A DNA stretch of 64,000 nucleotides from an uncultured Eubacteriales bacterium. GTDB lineage: Bacteria > Bacillota > Clostridia > Oscillospirales > Oscillospiraceae. The stretch is from NCBI GenBank assembly GCA_900545925.1, contig URAZ01000013.1:1-64000 (forward strand). The letters are read 5' to 3'. Below the pieces are notes generated by a model. The model searched no databases and had not been told where the DNA came from. It was given only the letters and a program-made list of their open reading frames with translations. The translations under genes were made by a program, and so were the position numbers. This document shows, piece after piece, positions 1 to 8,599 of this stretch (its first letter is position 1; the number at the start of each line of letters is the position of its first letter).

Positions 1-187
1 GTTTGCATCCTTGCACCCTTCCGCAGCAGGCACCGTTCGCCGCCGTGAGGCGCGTGTCACCGCTGTGTGCGGCTTTCCAAGCAGGCTGCGAGTGTGTGCG
101 CAGCAGCGGTGCAAAAGCCAACGTTGCGCCGACGTGCGGGCAACGCAGGAAAATACAGGTGCAATACGCCAGTCCAACGCAGAGAAT

Positions 188-297
188 CCCCGTTACGGCG
201 GGGAAAATCCTCCCGTTCGGGAGGAGCCAGCATCGCATTTGGCTAGTCGCCGGTGTCCCGGCTCCCCGCCAAATGCCCCAAATCGGGCAGAAGCCCG
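188..297 (+). other. Structured leader with four tandem hairpins
   Basis: Four successive inverted repeats lie just upstream of the first small ORF: CCCCG/CGGGG (188-203), TCCTCCCG/CGGGAGGA (208-225), GCATTTGGC/GCCAAATGC (235-276) and a short CGGGC-agaa-GCCCG near 284-297. The packing of stems before a Shine-Dalgarno site suggests a structured RNA leader or a recombination-associated site of the mobile element. I match it to no named RNA family. Bases 1-187 show no gene I can support. Confidence 0.4.
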
Positions 298-325
298 TAC
301 CCACTTCAATGGAAACGGAGGAAAC

Positions 326-403
326 ATGAGAATGGGCAAAAAGAAAACCGCCCTCGGTCATGCCGCGGACGATCACGAAGAAATGCGAATGGACACGATG
401 TAG
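326..403 (+). CDS. Putative 25-aa peptide of the mobile element
   Basis: ATG at 326 follows GGAGG (316-323 region). The ORF encodes a 25-residue charged peptide (MRMGKKKT... ending MRMDTM) and stops at an amber TAG at 401. Past that TAG the same frame stays open to 550 and its translation (EEELHDSNSRWEYLQQ) looks protein-like. The peptide may therefore be the front of a longer small protein cut by a nonsense change. It sits before the SHOCT-like ORF and the recombinase and is probably element-encoded. Function is unknown. Confidence 0.35.
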   Translation: MRMGKKKTALGHAADDHEEMRMDTM

Positions 404-474
404 ACGTTGGGGGGTGGCGAAGAAGAACTGCATGATTCCAATTCCCGCTGGGAATACTTACAACAAAAAAGGAG

Positions 475-678
475 GTGGACAGCATCAGCACCCAGAGGAA
501 ACCGGCGCCGGAGCAGGCAAAGAAAGAGCTTGCTGAACAGCTCTGGCTGAGCTACTACAATCAGGTTCTGTTTGAAGCCGGACTGATTACGGAGACGGAA
601 CGCAACCGCATGAAGAACAAAATCAGCACATTGGCACCGTCCGCCTCCAACGAGGTTGGCAGGAACATCCAGGCGTGA
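475..678 (+). CDS. SHOCT-like small protein upstream of recombinase
   Basis: A 67-aa product if translation begins at GTG 475. Its central part (EQLWLSYYNQVLFEAGLITETERNRM) resembles the short SHOCT-type helical module common in small proteins carried next to clostridial recombinases; that assignment is by pattern only. The start is odd. The GTG overlaps the strong AGGAGGTG Shine-Dalgarno at 470-477, whereas the ideally spaced codon is ATC at 484, followed by AGCACC. Either the GTG is used or an ATC start applies. The gene ends in an inverted repeat, AGGAACATC (661-669) / GATGTTCCT (677-685). Function is unknown. Confidence 0.55.
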   Translation: MDSISTQRKPAPEQAKKELAEQLWLSYYNQVLFEAGLITETERNRMKNKISTLAPSASNEVGRNIQA

Positions 679-700
679 TGTTCCTGTCAAAAACTCACGC

Positions 701-729
701 TTGCTTGTTTCATGCAGGTGTGATATTGT
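701..729 (+). promoter_or_regulatory. Promoter candidate for the recombinase
   Basis: TTGCTT (701-706), a 17-nt spacer and TATTGT (724-729), ending 41 nt before the recombinase ATG. Spacing fits a sigma-A promoter; the -35 box is imperfect. Confidence 0.45.
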
Positions 730-770
730 AGATATAACATGATAAAACGAAAAACGAAGGAGCGCACCAA

Positions 771-2519
771 ATGGACATACATACGATCAGAATGGAGTTA
801 AGAACAAAGTCCATTTACGATTTGCCGCTGCGCGTGACGTATTACGCACGCGTGTCGTCTGAGAGCGACGAGCAGCTGAACTCACTGGGCAATCAGGTTT
901 CCTACTACGAGGATCTGATCCGAAGGAATCTCCCGTGGACATTCGTGCCGGGGTACATTGACGAGGGCTTGTCCGGTATCTCTACGAAGAAGCGCGAGAA
1001 CTTTAACCGCATGATCGAAGACGCCGCCGAAGGTCAATTCGATCTGATTATCACCAAAGAAATCTCCCGCTTTGCCCGAAACACGCTTGATTCCATTCGG
1101 TACACGCGCCAGCTGCTAAGCTGCGGCGTGGGCGTATTTTTTCAGAATGACAACATCAACACATTCGATGAGGATGCCGAACTGCGCCTGTCCATCATGT
1201 CGTCTATCGCGCAGGACGAGCTGCGCAAGCTGTCCTCGCGCGTGAAATTCGGTCACCAGCAAGCCATCAAGTCGAGCGTCGTACTCGGCAACAGCCGCAT
1301 CTTCGGCTACACAAAAGCGGACGGAAAGCTGGTCATCGATGAAACGGAAGCGCCGATGGTGCGGGAACTGTTTGAACTCTACGCAACCGGCGAATACTCG
1401 ATGAAGCAGTTAGAGACACTGTTCTGGGACAAGGGCTATCGCAACCACAACGGCAAGATAATCGCGCACACCACCATGTCCAACCTGATTTCCAACCCCA
1501 AATACAAGGGCTACTACGTCGGCAACAAGGTCAAGGTCGTGGATATGTTCACGAAGAAGCAGAAATTCCTCCCGCCGGAGGAATGGGTGATGTTCAAGGA
1601 CGAAACAGGCGAGATCGTACCGGCGATCGTGTCTGAGGAAATCTGGGACGCTGCGAATGCTGTCCTGAAAAAGCGCAGCGAGGATGTGAAGGCTCGGCAG
1701 GGTGTTTGCAACCACGCCAATCTCCTGACTGGAAAGCTGTGGTGTACGGAGTGCAGGCAGCCCTACTACCGCCGCGAATCCGAGGACAAGCGCGGGAGAA
1801 AGAACAGCAAATGGCTCTGCTCCGGCAAGATCAAAAACGGCGCGGATTCCTGCAGATCCTTTGCCATCTACGAAAGCGAGATCAAACCGCTTCTGTTCGA
1901 GGTATTCCGCGATACGTCTGCCGATGCCGATGCGATGGTCGAAGAATACATCCGTATGTATAACGAGCTGACGCAGCACGGCTCGCTCCGGAAAAAGATC
2001 GAACAGCAGAATAACATCATCGATCAGGCAAACCGGAAGAAGAACAAGCTCCTGCAGCTTGCTGCAGACGACAGTATTACGAACGCGGATTTCAAGCAGA
2101 TGACCGCTGACTGCAATCGTGAAATTGAAGAAGCCGAAAAGGAAATCACAGAACTGGAGCAGACAGCCGCCGAGGGAGACGCTTTCAAGCAAAAGATCGA
2201 CGAAATCCGCAGAGTCCTGACGAATGCCCAGCGCGACGCGGCGCAGGGAATCATCACGAAGGAGTTCATCGACAAGTATATCAGCAAGATCTTCGTGACA
2301 CCGAAGGACGACACGACTATGCTGCTTCAGGTCAAGATCTTCACCGGGGAAACGACGGAAAAGTACCTCCGGAAACTCGAAAGCCGCACGGGTCACATCA
2401 CCCGTGATTTGGCTGAACAGTCAGAAAAGCCAGACGCCGCAAGGGTTTCCAGCCCTGACGATTCTATGGGTCACACGTCTAAGAAAATGATCGAGTCCTA
2501 CGAGCGCAACATGAAGTAA
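771..2519 (+). CDS. Large serine recombinase (site-specific integrase)
   Basis: A 582-aa large serine recombinase of the kind that integrates and excises clostridial mobile elements. The N-terminal resolvase domain (about residues 20-165) has the YYARVSS motif with nucleophile Ser29 and the KEISRFARN helix. A recombinase domain follows (about 180-300), then a zinc ribbon with CTEC and a later Cys (about 320-365) and a long coiled-coil region (about 400-480) rich in Lys, Glu and Gln. The start has the Shine-Dalgarno AAGGAG near 757. The gene is full length for the family and intact. With the two small ORFs upstream it is the right-hand end of an element that continues left of the window. The attachment site was not identified. 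Confidence 0.93.
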   Translation: MDIHTIRMELRTKSIYDLPLRVTYYARVSSESDEQLNSLGNQVSYYEDLIRRNLPWTFVPGYIDEGLSGISTKKRENFNRMIEDAAEGQFDLIITKEISRFARNTLDSIRYTRQLLSCGVGVFFQNDNINTFDEDAELRLSIMSSIAQDELRKLSSRVKFGHQQAIKSSVVLGNSRIFGYTKADGKLVIDETEAPMVRELFELYATGEYSMKQLETLFWDKGYRNHNGKIIAHTTMSNLISNPKYKGYYVGNKVKVVDMFTKKQKFLPPEEWVMFKDETGEIVPAIVSEEIWDAANAVLKKRSEDVKARQGVCNHANLLTGKLWCTECRQPYYRRESEDKRGRKNSKWLCSGKIKNGADSCRSFAIYESEIKPLLFEVFRDTSADADAMVEEYIRMYNELTQHGSLRKKIEQQNNIIDQANRKKNKLLQLAADDSITNADFKQMTADCNREIEEAEKEITELEQTAAEGDAFKQKIDEIRRVLTNAQRDAAQGIITKEFIDKYISKIFVTPKDDTTMLLQVKIFTGETTEKYLRKLESRTGHITRDLAEQSEKPDAARVSSPDDSMGHTSKKMIESYERNMK

Positions 2520-2552
2520 GTCTTTTTCTCCGGAAGCCGGAGGTGAAGACGG

Positions 2553-2583
2553 GGAGCCGCTGCAAAAGCAGCGGCTCCTTTCT
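2553..2583 (+). terminator. Intrinsic terminator after the recombinase
   Basis: A perfect 11-bp stem, GGAGCCGCTGC (2553-2563) / GCAGCGGCTCC (2568-2578), with an AAAA loop followed by TTTCT. It ends the recombinase transcript. Confidence 0.8.
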
Positions 2584-2585
2584 GT

Positions 2586-2619
2586 GAATAAGCAAAATTG
2601 GAAATTGTACTGCTTATTC
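2586..2619. repeat. Inverted repeat at recombinase/deacetylase junction
   Basis: GAATAAGCA (2586-2594) and TGCTTATTC (2611-2619) form a perfect 9-bp inverted repeat around an A/T-rich centre, overlapping the stop codon of the deacetylase gene. It may be a weak terminator for that gene or mark the edge of the mobile element. Confidence 0.45.
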
Positions 2620-3384
2620 TGATACATCTGCCGTCTGACAGGCGGCTTTGAACGCTTCCAGCGGCGTACCGCGGCTGACGGTGATGCGCTCGATCAGCAG
2701 TGGGTCGCGGCCGGTTACATAGACGCCTGCATAAGTACGGACGCCATAGGTATAAAACCATCCGGCAATTTTTCTTACGCGCTCATTGCTGCTTCCATTC
2801 GGATAGGAAAGCGCGGTGGGGGGCCGTCCGGTGAGCGCTGCAATGGCGCTCTGGCTGCGCGCCATCTCCAACAGCAGTTCCAAAGGAGGCAAATTCGCCA
2901 TATTCCGATGGCTCCATCCGTGGCTCTGGATGCTGACCAGTCCGGACTGAACCAATTCCGAAATCTGTTCCCGTGTCAGCTTGTGCCTTTTTCCGACGTC
3001 GCCTGCAATCAGGAAGATCGTCGCCTTCATGCCGTATTTTTGCAGCAGCGGCAGCAGATTCGTGTTATTATCGTCGTATCCGTCGTCAAAGGTCAGCATC
3101 ACCGGTTTTTCATACTGCTCGATGTGGGCGAGGTCTTCAAAAAAGATCGTTTCATAGCCGTTTTCGGACAGGTATTGCAGCTGCTTCTCCAGCTCCTCCG
3201 GCTTTACGAATAGACTTTCCTCGCCCCAGCAGTCGTTACCGACGGCGTGGTACATGAAAATGGGAACAGAAATTCCGGTTTCCGACGGCAGGAGCCGCGC
3301 GCGACGAATGGCGGCAATGCAAAGAGCCAGCACGCAGGCAGCAAGCAGCAGAAAAAACGCTGCCAACAGCTTTCGCTTTTTCAT
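2614..3384 (-). CDS. Polysaccharide deacetylase, membrane-anchored
   Basis: A 256-aa polysaccharide deacetylase (NodB/CE4 family) expected to remove N-acetyl groups from peptidoglycan or another envelope polysaccharide outside the cell. After a Lys/Arg-rich start comes a hydrophobic segment (about residues 5-25, signal anchor). The catalytic domain shows MYHAVG, the metal/base motif TFDDGYDDN, the histidine motif SHGWSHRN and a later SYPNG motif. The ATG at 3384 overlaps the kinase stop by four bases (ATGA), so this is the last gene of the regulator-kinase-deacetylase operon. That makes the deacetylase a likely output or companion of the envelope-sensing system. Confidence 0.9.
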   Translation of the reverse strand: MKKRKLLAAFFLLLAACVLALCIAAIRRARLLPSETGISVPIFMYHAVGNDCWGEESLFVKPEELEKQLQYLSENGYETIFFEDLAHIEQYEKPVMLTFDDGYDDNNTNLLPLLQKYGMKATIFLIAGDVGKRHKLTREQISELVQSGLVSIQSHGWSHRNMANLPPLELLLEMARSQSAIAALTGRPPTALSYPNGSSNERVRKIAGWFYTYGVRTYAGVYVTGRDPLLIERITVSRGTPLEAFKAACQTADVSE

Positions 3385-5264
3385 AGCTGTGCCGACTCGG
3401 CGCGCGCGCACGGGAAGGTCACGACGGCTTTGAACAGATCGCCGTCGATCTCGATGCGGAACGTGCCGCCCTGCAATTCGGTCAGACTCTGCGCGATGGA
3501 CAGTCCCAGACCACTGCCTTCCGTGTGGCGCGCGCGGTCGCCACGCACGAAGCGGGCCATGAGTTCCTCGGCCGGGATGTTTAACTCGTATTTTGAGATA
3601 TTCTTGAATGTGAGCGAGACGGTTTTCTCGTCTGCTGTGCTTTCAAAATACACGCGTGTGCCGGGCATGGCATATTTGCAGATGTTTGAGAACAGATTGC
3701 CGAGCACCCGGGACAGCAGCTGTCCGTCAGCCTGAATGACCGGCTGGGACGGCGCGGGGTGGAAAATCGGCTCCAGCTGTGCGCCTTCCAGCTTTTTGAT
3801 GTAATCGCCTGCCAGCTGGCTTAACAGTACGTTCACGTCCGTCGGCGCCAGATGCACCGGAAGACTGCCGGATGAGGCTTTTGACGCTTCTACTAAGTCT
3901 TCCGTCAGCTTTTTGAGCCGCGCGGCCTGCCGGTTCAGAACATCCACATATTCCTTCGCCTTTTCCGGCTGGATATCCTCTTTTTCCAGCAGATCGACAT
4001 AGTTGACGATGGACGTCAGCGGCGTTTTGATATCGTGGGAGACGTTTGTGATGAGCTCCGTTTTCATGCGCTCGGCCCGCGTCTGCTCATCGACGGCCTT
4101 CTGGATGCCGGACTGGATGCTTTGCAGATTCTCTTCGTGCTTTTTAAGTGCAGGCAGCCAGCGGGGGATGGGCTTGCCCTTGTAATCGGTCTGGCCGTCG
4201 GCAATGGCCTGTCCTTCCTTCTGCAAAAGCCTCAGACTGGAGGCCAGATATAAGATCACAATGGTCAGCACTCCGCGCGAGAGCAGCCACAAAACTGCAT
4301 ACTGCTCCTCATTCCACCCAAGCATGAACGTGAAGAACAGCTCCGCAAGGCACAGTGCGCCCCAGACGAGCGCCGTCCGCCAGACCATCGGAATGCGGCC
4401 CAGCCCCCGAAAGATCCACGCAAAAACCTTGTAGATCAGCGTGTTTTTAAAGAATCCTGGTGTTTTTGCCCGGCCTGCAACGCTCAGAAGGAGCGTCAGC
4501 GCCAGAGCCGCAGTACCGAATGCGAGAAGAATATAGTACCAGAAATCGATATACCAGATATCGCCAAGAAAGGATGCCCACGCGAGGAGCAGCAGAGCAA
4601 GCAGCGCAAGGAACAGATCGAGCGGGATTTTATTCAGCCAGCACTGGTAGATGCCGTCCACGCCCTCCTTGTGCCCCATGGAGCACAGCAGGAAGATAAA
4701 CAGGAACAGGCAGACCGCAAGAAGCAGAATGGTCAGCACGATCAGCAGATACCGCGCATTGATGAGCCGCTCGACCCACGTCATAACGTACAGTGCGGAA
4801 TCGCGCGGAGCAAGCGGGCTTTTGAGATACGCCTGATAGAGTGCGGTCACGTCGCTGCCGTCGCGCAGCGAGATGGTCATGTCCTGCTGGTAATAGGCGG
4901 AGGCTTTGCCGGTATAATCGTCCTTGGGCATCTTACCGGTGCTGAACAGAATTTCGCCGGTGTCCTTGTCGGTGAGTTTAAAATAGATGTTGGAGGTGAG
5001 CGGGTCATAGCGTTCGCGGAGAAGATCGCCCGTGACCGTATCGTCCTCGGCCCATGCGTGCATCGCTGTCCAGCCGTCGCCTCTCGTCTGCTGCAAAAGA
5101 TTGTTTTCTGCCATCTGCCGCACCTGCTCGCCGCCGTCCGCGAATGCGCCGTAGCGGATCAGATACGCGCTGCCCAGCGCCGCCGCGGCGAAGAGCACCG
5201 CAAACACGACCAGCAGCGCGATGGCCGTACACTTGACCCAAAGCTTTCCGTATAGCTGTTTCAT
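3381..5264 (-). CDS. Sensor histidine kinase with multi-TM sensor region
   Basis: A 627-aa membrane histidine kinase. The N-terminus has a transmembrane helix (about residues 10-35), an extracellular stretch to about 170, then a cluster of further hydrophobic helices (about 170-340). The catalytic core has the H box NVSHDIKTPL with phospho-acceptor His410, an N box (NLFSNICKYA) and a G box (GSGLGLSIAQ). It starts inside the end of the response regulator (ATGA overlap, 5261-5264), and its own stop overlaps the deacetylase start. The organisation resembles VanS/envelope-stress kinases of Clostridia; the signal is not evident from sequence. Confidence 0.93.
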   Translation of the reverse strand: MKQLYGKLWVKCTAIALLVVFAVLFAAAALGSAYLIRYGAFADGGEQVRQMAENNLLQQTRGDGWTAMHAWAEDDTVTGDLLRERYDPLTSNIYFKLTDKDTGEILFSTGKMPKDDYTGKASAYYQQDMTISLRDGSDVTALYQAYLKSPLAPRDSALYVMTWVERLINARYLLIVLTILLLAVCLFLFIFLLCSMGHKEGVDGIYQCWLNKIPLDLFLALLALLLLAWASFLGDIWYIDFWYYILLAFGTAALALTLLLSVAGRAKTPGFFKNTLIYKVFAWIFRGLGRIPMVWRTALVWGALCLAELFFTFMLGWNEEQYAVLWLLSRGVLTIVILYLASSLRLLQKEGQAIADGQTDYKGKPIPRWLPALKKHEENLQSIQSGIQKAVDEQTRAERMKTELITNVSHDIKTPLTSIVNYVDLLEKEDIQPEKAKEYVDVLNRQAARLKKLTEDLVEASKASSGSLPVHLAPTDVNVLLSQLAGDYIKKLEGAQLEPIFHPAPSQPVIQADGQLLSRVLGNLFSNICKYAMPGTRVYFESTADEKTVSLTFKNISKYELNIPAEELMARFVRGDRARHTEGSGLGLSIAQSLTELQGGTFRIEIDGDLFKAVVTFPCARAESAQL

Positions 5265-5956
5265 GTCCTGTCTCCTTCCAGCTTGTAGCCCTTGCCCCAG
5301 ACGACCTTTAAATACCGGGGTTCGGACGGGTTGATCTCCAGCTTTTCCCGCAAATGGCGGATGTGTACTGCCACTGTATTGTCAATGGCGACCGGCGCTT
5401 CGTTCCACACGGCGCTGTAGAGTTCCGCAGGCGTGAAGACCTTGCCGGGGTGCTGCATGAGATAATACAGGATGTCATATTCCTTCGGCGTGAGCGCGAT
5501 CTCCTCGCCGTCGAGCGTGACGCGCTTGGCATCGTGGTCGAGTGCAATGCCGCCGACCGTCAGCTCCGACGGGGCTTTGACCGCCGCACCCAGCTGCAGG
5601 AACCTTCGCAGCTGCGATTTGACTCGCGCCAGCACCTCCACGGGGTTAAAGGGCTTTGTGATATAATCGTCCGCGCCCACGCTGAGGCCCAGAATTTTGT
5701 CCGAATCCTCGGATTTTGCCGTGAGCAAAATCACGGGAATAATGGAGAATTCCCGCAGCTTTGCCATGGCCGTAATGCCATCCATGCCGGGCATCATGAT
5801 ATCCATCAGCGCCAGCTGCACCGGCTCCGTCTTTGCGACCCGCAGCGCCTCTTCGCCGCTGTAGGCCGTGTGGACGCAGTAGCCGTCAGATTCCAGATAA
5901 ATTTTTAAAGCCGCGACGATATCCTTCTCATCGTCGCAGACCAGTATATGCTGCAT
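5261..5956 (-). CDS. OmpR-family response regulator
   Basis: A 231-aa response regulator. The receiver domain (about 1-120) has the acidic pair DDE at residues 8-10, phospho-acceptor Asp52 in ALMDIMMPGMDG and the KPF lysine motif. The C-terminal winged helix (about 135-228) has the typical LTPKEYDILYYLM and AVHIRHLREKLE elements. It is the first gene of the operon and presumably the partner of the downstream kinase. A GGAGGG Shine-Dalgarno precedes the ATG. Confidence 0.95.
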   Translation of the reverse strand: MQHILVCDDEKDIVAALKIYLESDGYCVHTAYSGEEALRVAKTEPVQLALMDIMMPGMDGITAMAKLREFSIIPVILLTAKSEDSDKILGLSVGADDYITKPFNPVEVLARVKSQLRRFLQLGAAVKAPSELTVGGIALDHDAKRVTLDGEEIALTPKEYDILYYLMQHPGKVFTPAELYSAVWNEAPVAIDNTVAVHIRHLREKLEINPSEPRYLKVVWGKGYKLEGDRT

Positions 5957-6067
5957 ACCAGATTTCCCTCCGTTTTCTTCTCTGTGCTATCATCATATCC
6001 AAAATCACATGAACAAACAAGCGGGGAATGCCTTAAGATTTTATGAAGCAAACGTTTCCGCGCCGCA

Positions 6068-6250
6068 CCCAAGGCTTCCCTTGGGCACAAGGGAAGCTGG
6101 CCCGAAGGGCCTGAAGGGATTCGAACGCAGCAAATTTCGGAGCACCATGAAATCTGCTGCAAATCCCCTCCGTCATTTGCTGACGCAAATGCCACCTCCC
6201 CTTATCATGCGGGGCATGACAAGAGGAGGCTTTGGGGCGGTGTGCCCCAT
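6068..6250. repeat. Intergenic repeat family C, copy 1
   Basis: GC-rich, palindrome-rich non-coding element beginning CCCAAGGCTTCCC and containing AAGGGAAGCTGGCCCGAAGGGC and the core AATTTCGGAGCAC. A second copy lies in inverted orientation at 57597-57740, and a fragment at 31532-31560. It occupies most of the 385-bp gap between the response regulator and xylulokinase. Confidence 0.75.
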
Positions 6251-6265
6251 CCCCGAAAAATGAGA

Positions 6266-6292
6266 TTGAATTTTGAAAAAAACTAGTATAAA
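6266..6292 (+). promoter_or_regulatory. Promoter candidate for the xylB operon
   Basis: TTGAAT (6266-6271), a 15-nt spacer and TATAAA(AT) (6287-6292), in an A/T-rich patch just after repeat C1 and about 50 nt before the xylB start. The spacer is short. Confidence 0.4.
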
Positions 6293-6341
6293 ATCAAATT
6301 ATCAGAACCTTCATGACTGGGAAAGGAGCCGTGTGCAGTCT

Positions 6342-7817
6342 ATGTTATTTATCGGCATTGATCTCGGCACGTCCGCCTGCAAGCTGCTGCTTGTCGGAGA
6401 GAACGGTACGATTCAAAACGAAGTCACAAGGGAATATCCCCTGATCTTCCCGCATCCTGGCTGGTCGGAGCAGAGGCCGGAGGACTGGTGGAACGCGGTC
6501 GTGGCCGGCGTTCCGGAGTTGCTGCGGGGCTTCGACGCGTCGCAGGTCGTGGGCATCGGCGCAGGCGGCCAGATGCACGGGCTTGTTGCGCTGGACGCAC
6601 AGGACAGCGTTATCCGCCCGGCAATCCTCTGGAACGACGGCAGAACCTTCAAAGAGGTTGACTACCTCAATAACACGATTGGCAAGGAACGGCTTTCTGC
6701 GCTGACGGCAAACATTGCTTTCGCGGGCTTTACGGCACCGAAGCTTCTCTGGATGCGCGAGAATGAGCCGGAGAACTTCAAAAAGATCGCAAAGATCATG
6801 CTTCCAAAAGATTATGTCAACTATAAACTGACGGGTGTGCATTGCTGCGATTACTCCGACGCCTCCGGCATGCTTCTGCTGGATGTTGCACACAAGCGCT
6901 GGTCGCAGGAAATGCTGGACATCTGCGGCATTTCGGAATGCCAGATGCCGAAGCTGTTTGAAAGCTTCGAGGTCGTTGGCACGCTGACCAAGAAAGCTGC
7001 GCAGACACTGGGACTGCCGGAAACCGTGAAGGTCGTGGCTGGTGCGGGCGATAACGCCGCTGCTGCGGTCGGCACAGGAACAGTCGGCGCGGGCGGCTGC
7101 AATATCTCGCTCGGTACGTCCGGGACGATCTTCATTTCGTCCGACAAATTCGGCGTTGACCCCAACAATGCGCTTCACGCTTTTGCCCACGCCGACGGCG
7201 GCTACCATCTCATGGGCTGTATGCTCTCTGCTGCCAGCTGCAACAAGTGGCTGTGCGAAGAAATTCTCAAAACGTCCGATTTCGCGGGTGAACAGGCGGA
7301 TATTACCGACGAAAAACTCGGTGAAAATCACGTTTACTTCCTGCCGTATTTAATGGGCGAACGCAGCCCCATCAACGATACGAACGCCAGAGGCACATTT
7401 ACCGGCATGACGATGGATACGAGCCGCTCCGATCTCGTACAGGCGGTTCTGGAGGGGGTGGCGTTTGCCATCCGGGATTCGTTTGAGGTTGCCAAGTCTC
7501 TTGGCATCGAAATTCCGCGCTCGAACATCTGCGGCGGCGGCGCAAAGAGCCCCCTGTGGCGCAAAATTTTTGCAAATGTCCTCGGTATTCCGCTTGATAT
7601 GGTCAAGACGGAGCAGGGCCCAGGCTATGGCGCGGCGATGCTCGCCATGGTCGGCTGCGGCAAGTTCAAGTCTGTGCAGGAAGCGGCAGACAAACTCGTC
7701 GAGGTCGCGTCCACCACCGAGCCGGATGCAGAACTGACGGCCAAGTATGAAGTTCGCTACCAGAATTTCAAAAAACTCTATCCCGCGCTGAAAAATTTTT
7801 TCGCCGCGACGGTATAA
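6342..7817 (+). CDS. xylB: Xylulokinase
   Basis: A 491-aa FGGY-family kinase that phosphorylates D-xylulose (or a close ketopentose) with ATP in the cytoplasm. It begins MLFIGIDLGTSACK, the FGGY phosphate-binding loop, and carries the xylulokinase signatures GWSEQRPEDWW, GAGGQMHGLV and ILWNDGRT. The catalytic aspartate is Asp237 in AGAGDNAAAA, and the ATP site includes GTSGTIF and GGGAKSPLW. The ATG at 6342 is preferred; GTG at 6333 is an in-frame alternative closer to AAAGGAG (6322-6328). It is first in an operon with a DUF4867 protein and a fucose-isomerase-like protein. The split transketolase nearby would accept the xylulose 5-phosphate. Confidence 0.93.
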   Translation: MLFIGIDLGTSACKLLLVGENGTIQNEVTREYPLIFPHPGWSEQRPEDWWNAVVAGVPELLRGFDASQVVGIGAGGQMHGLVALDAQDSVIRPAILWNDGRTFKEVDYLNNTIGKERLSALTANIAFAGFTAPKLLWMRENEPENFKKIAKIMLPKDYVNYKLTGVHCCDYSDASGMLLLDVAHKRWSQEMLDICGISECQMPKLFESFEVVGTLTKKAAQTLGLPETVKVVAGAGDNAAAAVGTGTVGAGGCNISLGTSGTIFISSDKFGVDPNNALHAFAHADGGYHLMGCMLSAASCNKWLCEEILKTSDFAGEQADITDEKLGENHVYFLPYLMGERSPINDTNARGTFTGMTMDTSRSDLVQAVLEGVAFAIRDSFEVAKSLGIEIPRSNICGGGAKSPLWRKIFANVLGIPLDMVKTEQGPGYGAAMLAMVGCGKFKSVQEAADKLVEVASTTEPDAELTAKYEVRYQNFKKLYPALKNFFAATV

Positions 7818-7839
7818 CTCAAAATTTGCGCGATCCCAT

Positions 7840-7927
7840 GTAGGGGCCGATGTGTACAGGTAAGCGGCAGGCCCACATCTGTAACGCTCCTTCGCCGCGA
7901 ACGGCTGTGAGCGGCATCGGCCCCTAC
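7840..7927. repeat. MITE-like repeat family A, copy 1
   Basis: An 88-bp element bounded by GTAGGGGCCGATG and its inverse CATCGGCCCCTAC. The interior differs from the other three copies, so this is a divergent or rearranged member. It sits inside the operon between xylB and the DUF4867 gene. Confidence 0.8.
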
Positions 7928-7956
7928 AGTCGTGATTTTCTATAACAGGAGGATTT

Positions 7957-8586
7957 ATGAAAATTTACTCTGTTTCCGACCACGCATTCAAGCCTTACGG
8001 CAAGGTTCTGACCGGTTTTGACACAGCAGCGCTCGTCGCGGCCATGAAGACGATTCCCATGCCGGAAAGCGGTACGGCCTATGAGCCGGGCATCGAGGTA
8101 CTTGAAGCCTGCGGCATTTTCAATGAAATGCGTGACCGTGCTTACGGCGGCATGCCTATCCAGATCGGCATGTGCTGGGGCTACAACACAAAGCTGAACT
8201 GTCTCGAATATCACCGAGACTGTGAGGTCAACGTCGGCGAGACGGATTTCGTGCTGCTGCTGGCAAAGGAAGACGAAATCGAAGACGGTATGCTCGATAC
8301 CGCGAAGGTCAAGGCCTTCCGCGTTCCGGCAGGCACTGCCGTCGAGGTCTACGGCACGACGCTCCACTATGCGCCTTGTCAGACAACGGAGGCAGGTTTC
8401 CGCGTTGCCGTTGTTTTGCCCAAGGGCACGAACACGGAAACGCCTGTTTTCGAGGCAAAAAGTGAAGAAGACACATGGCTCACAGCCCGCAACAAGTGGC
8501 TGCTGGCCCATCCAGACTCCAGCGAGGCAAAAACCGGCGCGCATATCGGCCTGACCGGTAAAAATATTGATATTCTTGATGCTTAA
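7957..8586 (+). CDS. DUF4867 family protein
   Basis: A 209-aa protein resembling the DUF4867 family, which is usually found beside sugar isomerases and kinases. Visible features include a conserved Gly/Tyr/His stretch (MCWGYNTKLNCLEYHRDCEV) and a cupin-like middle (FRVPAGTAVEVYGTTLHYAPC), which suggest a small beta-barrel fold handling a sugar or its phosphate. The start has AGGAGG at the right distance. It is placed between xylulokinase and the isomerase, with 13 nt to the next start. Its exact reaction is not known; a sugar mutarotase or isomerase accessory role is inference. Confidence 0.75.
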   Translation: MKIYSVSDHAFKPYGKVLTGFDTAALVAAMKTIPMPESGTAYEPGIEVLEACGIFNEMRDRAYGGMPIQIGMCWGYNTKLNCLEYHRDCEVNVGETDFVLLLAKEDEIEDGMLDTAKVKAFRVPAGTAVEVYGTTLHYAPCQTTEAGFRVAVVLPKGTNTETPVFEAKSEEDTWLTARNKWLLAHPDSSEAKTGAHIGLTGKNIDILDA

Positions 8587-8599
8587 GGAGGAATTCATC

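Noticed and set aside
7840..7927. GTAGGGGCC...GGCCCCTAC considered as a tRNA or intrinsic terminator
   Set aside because: No cloverleaf or anticodon arm and no U-tract; the same ends recur at three other places, so it is a dispersed repeat.
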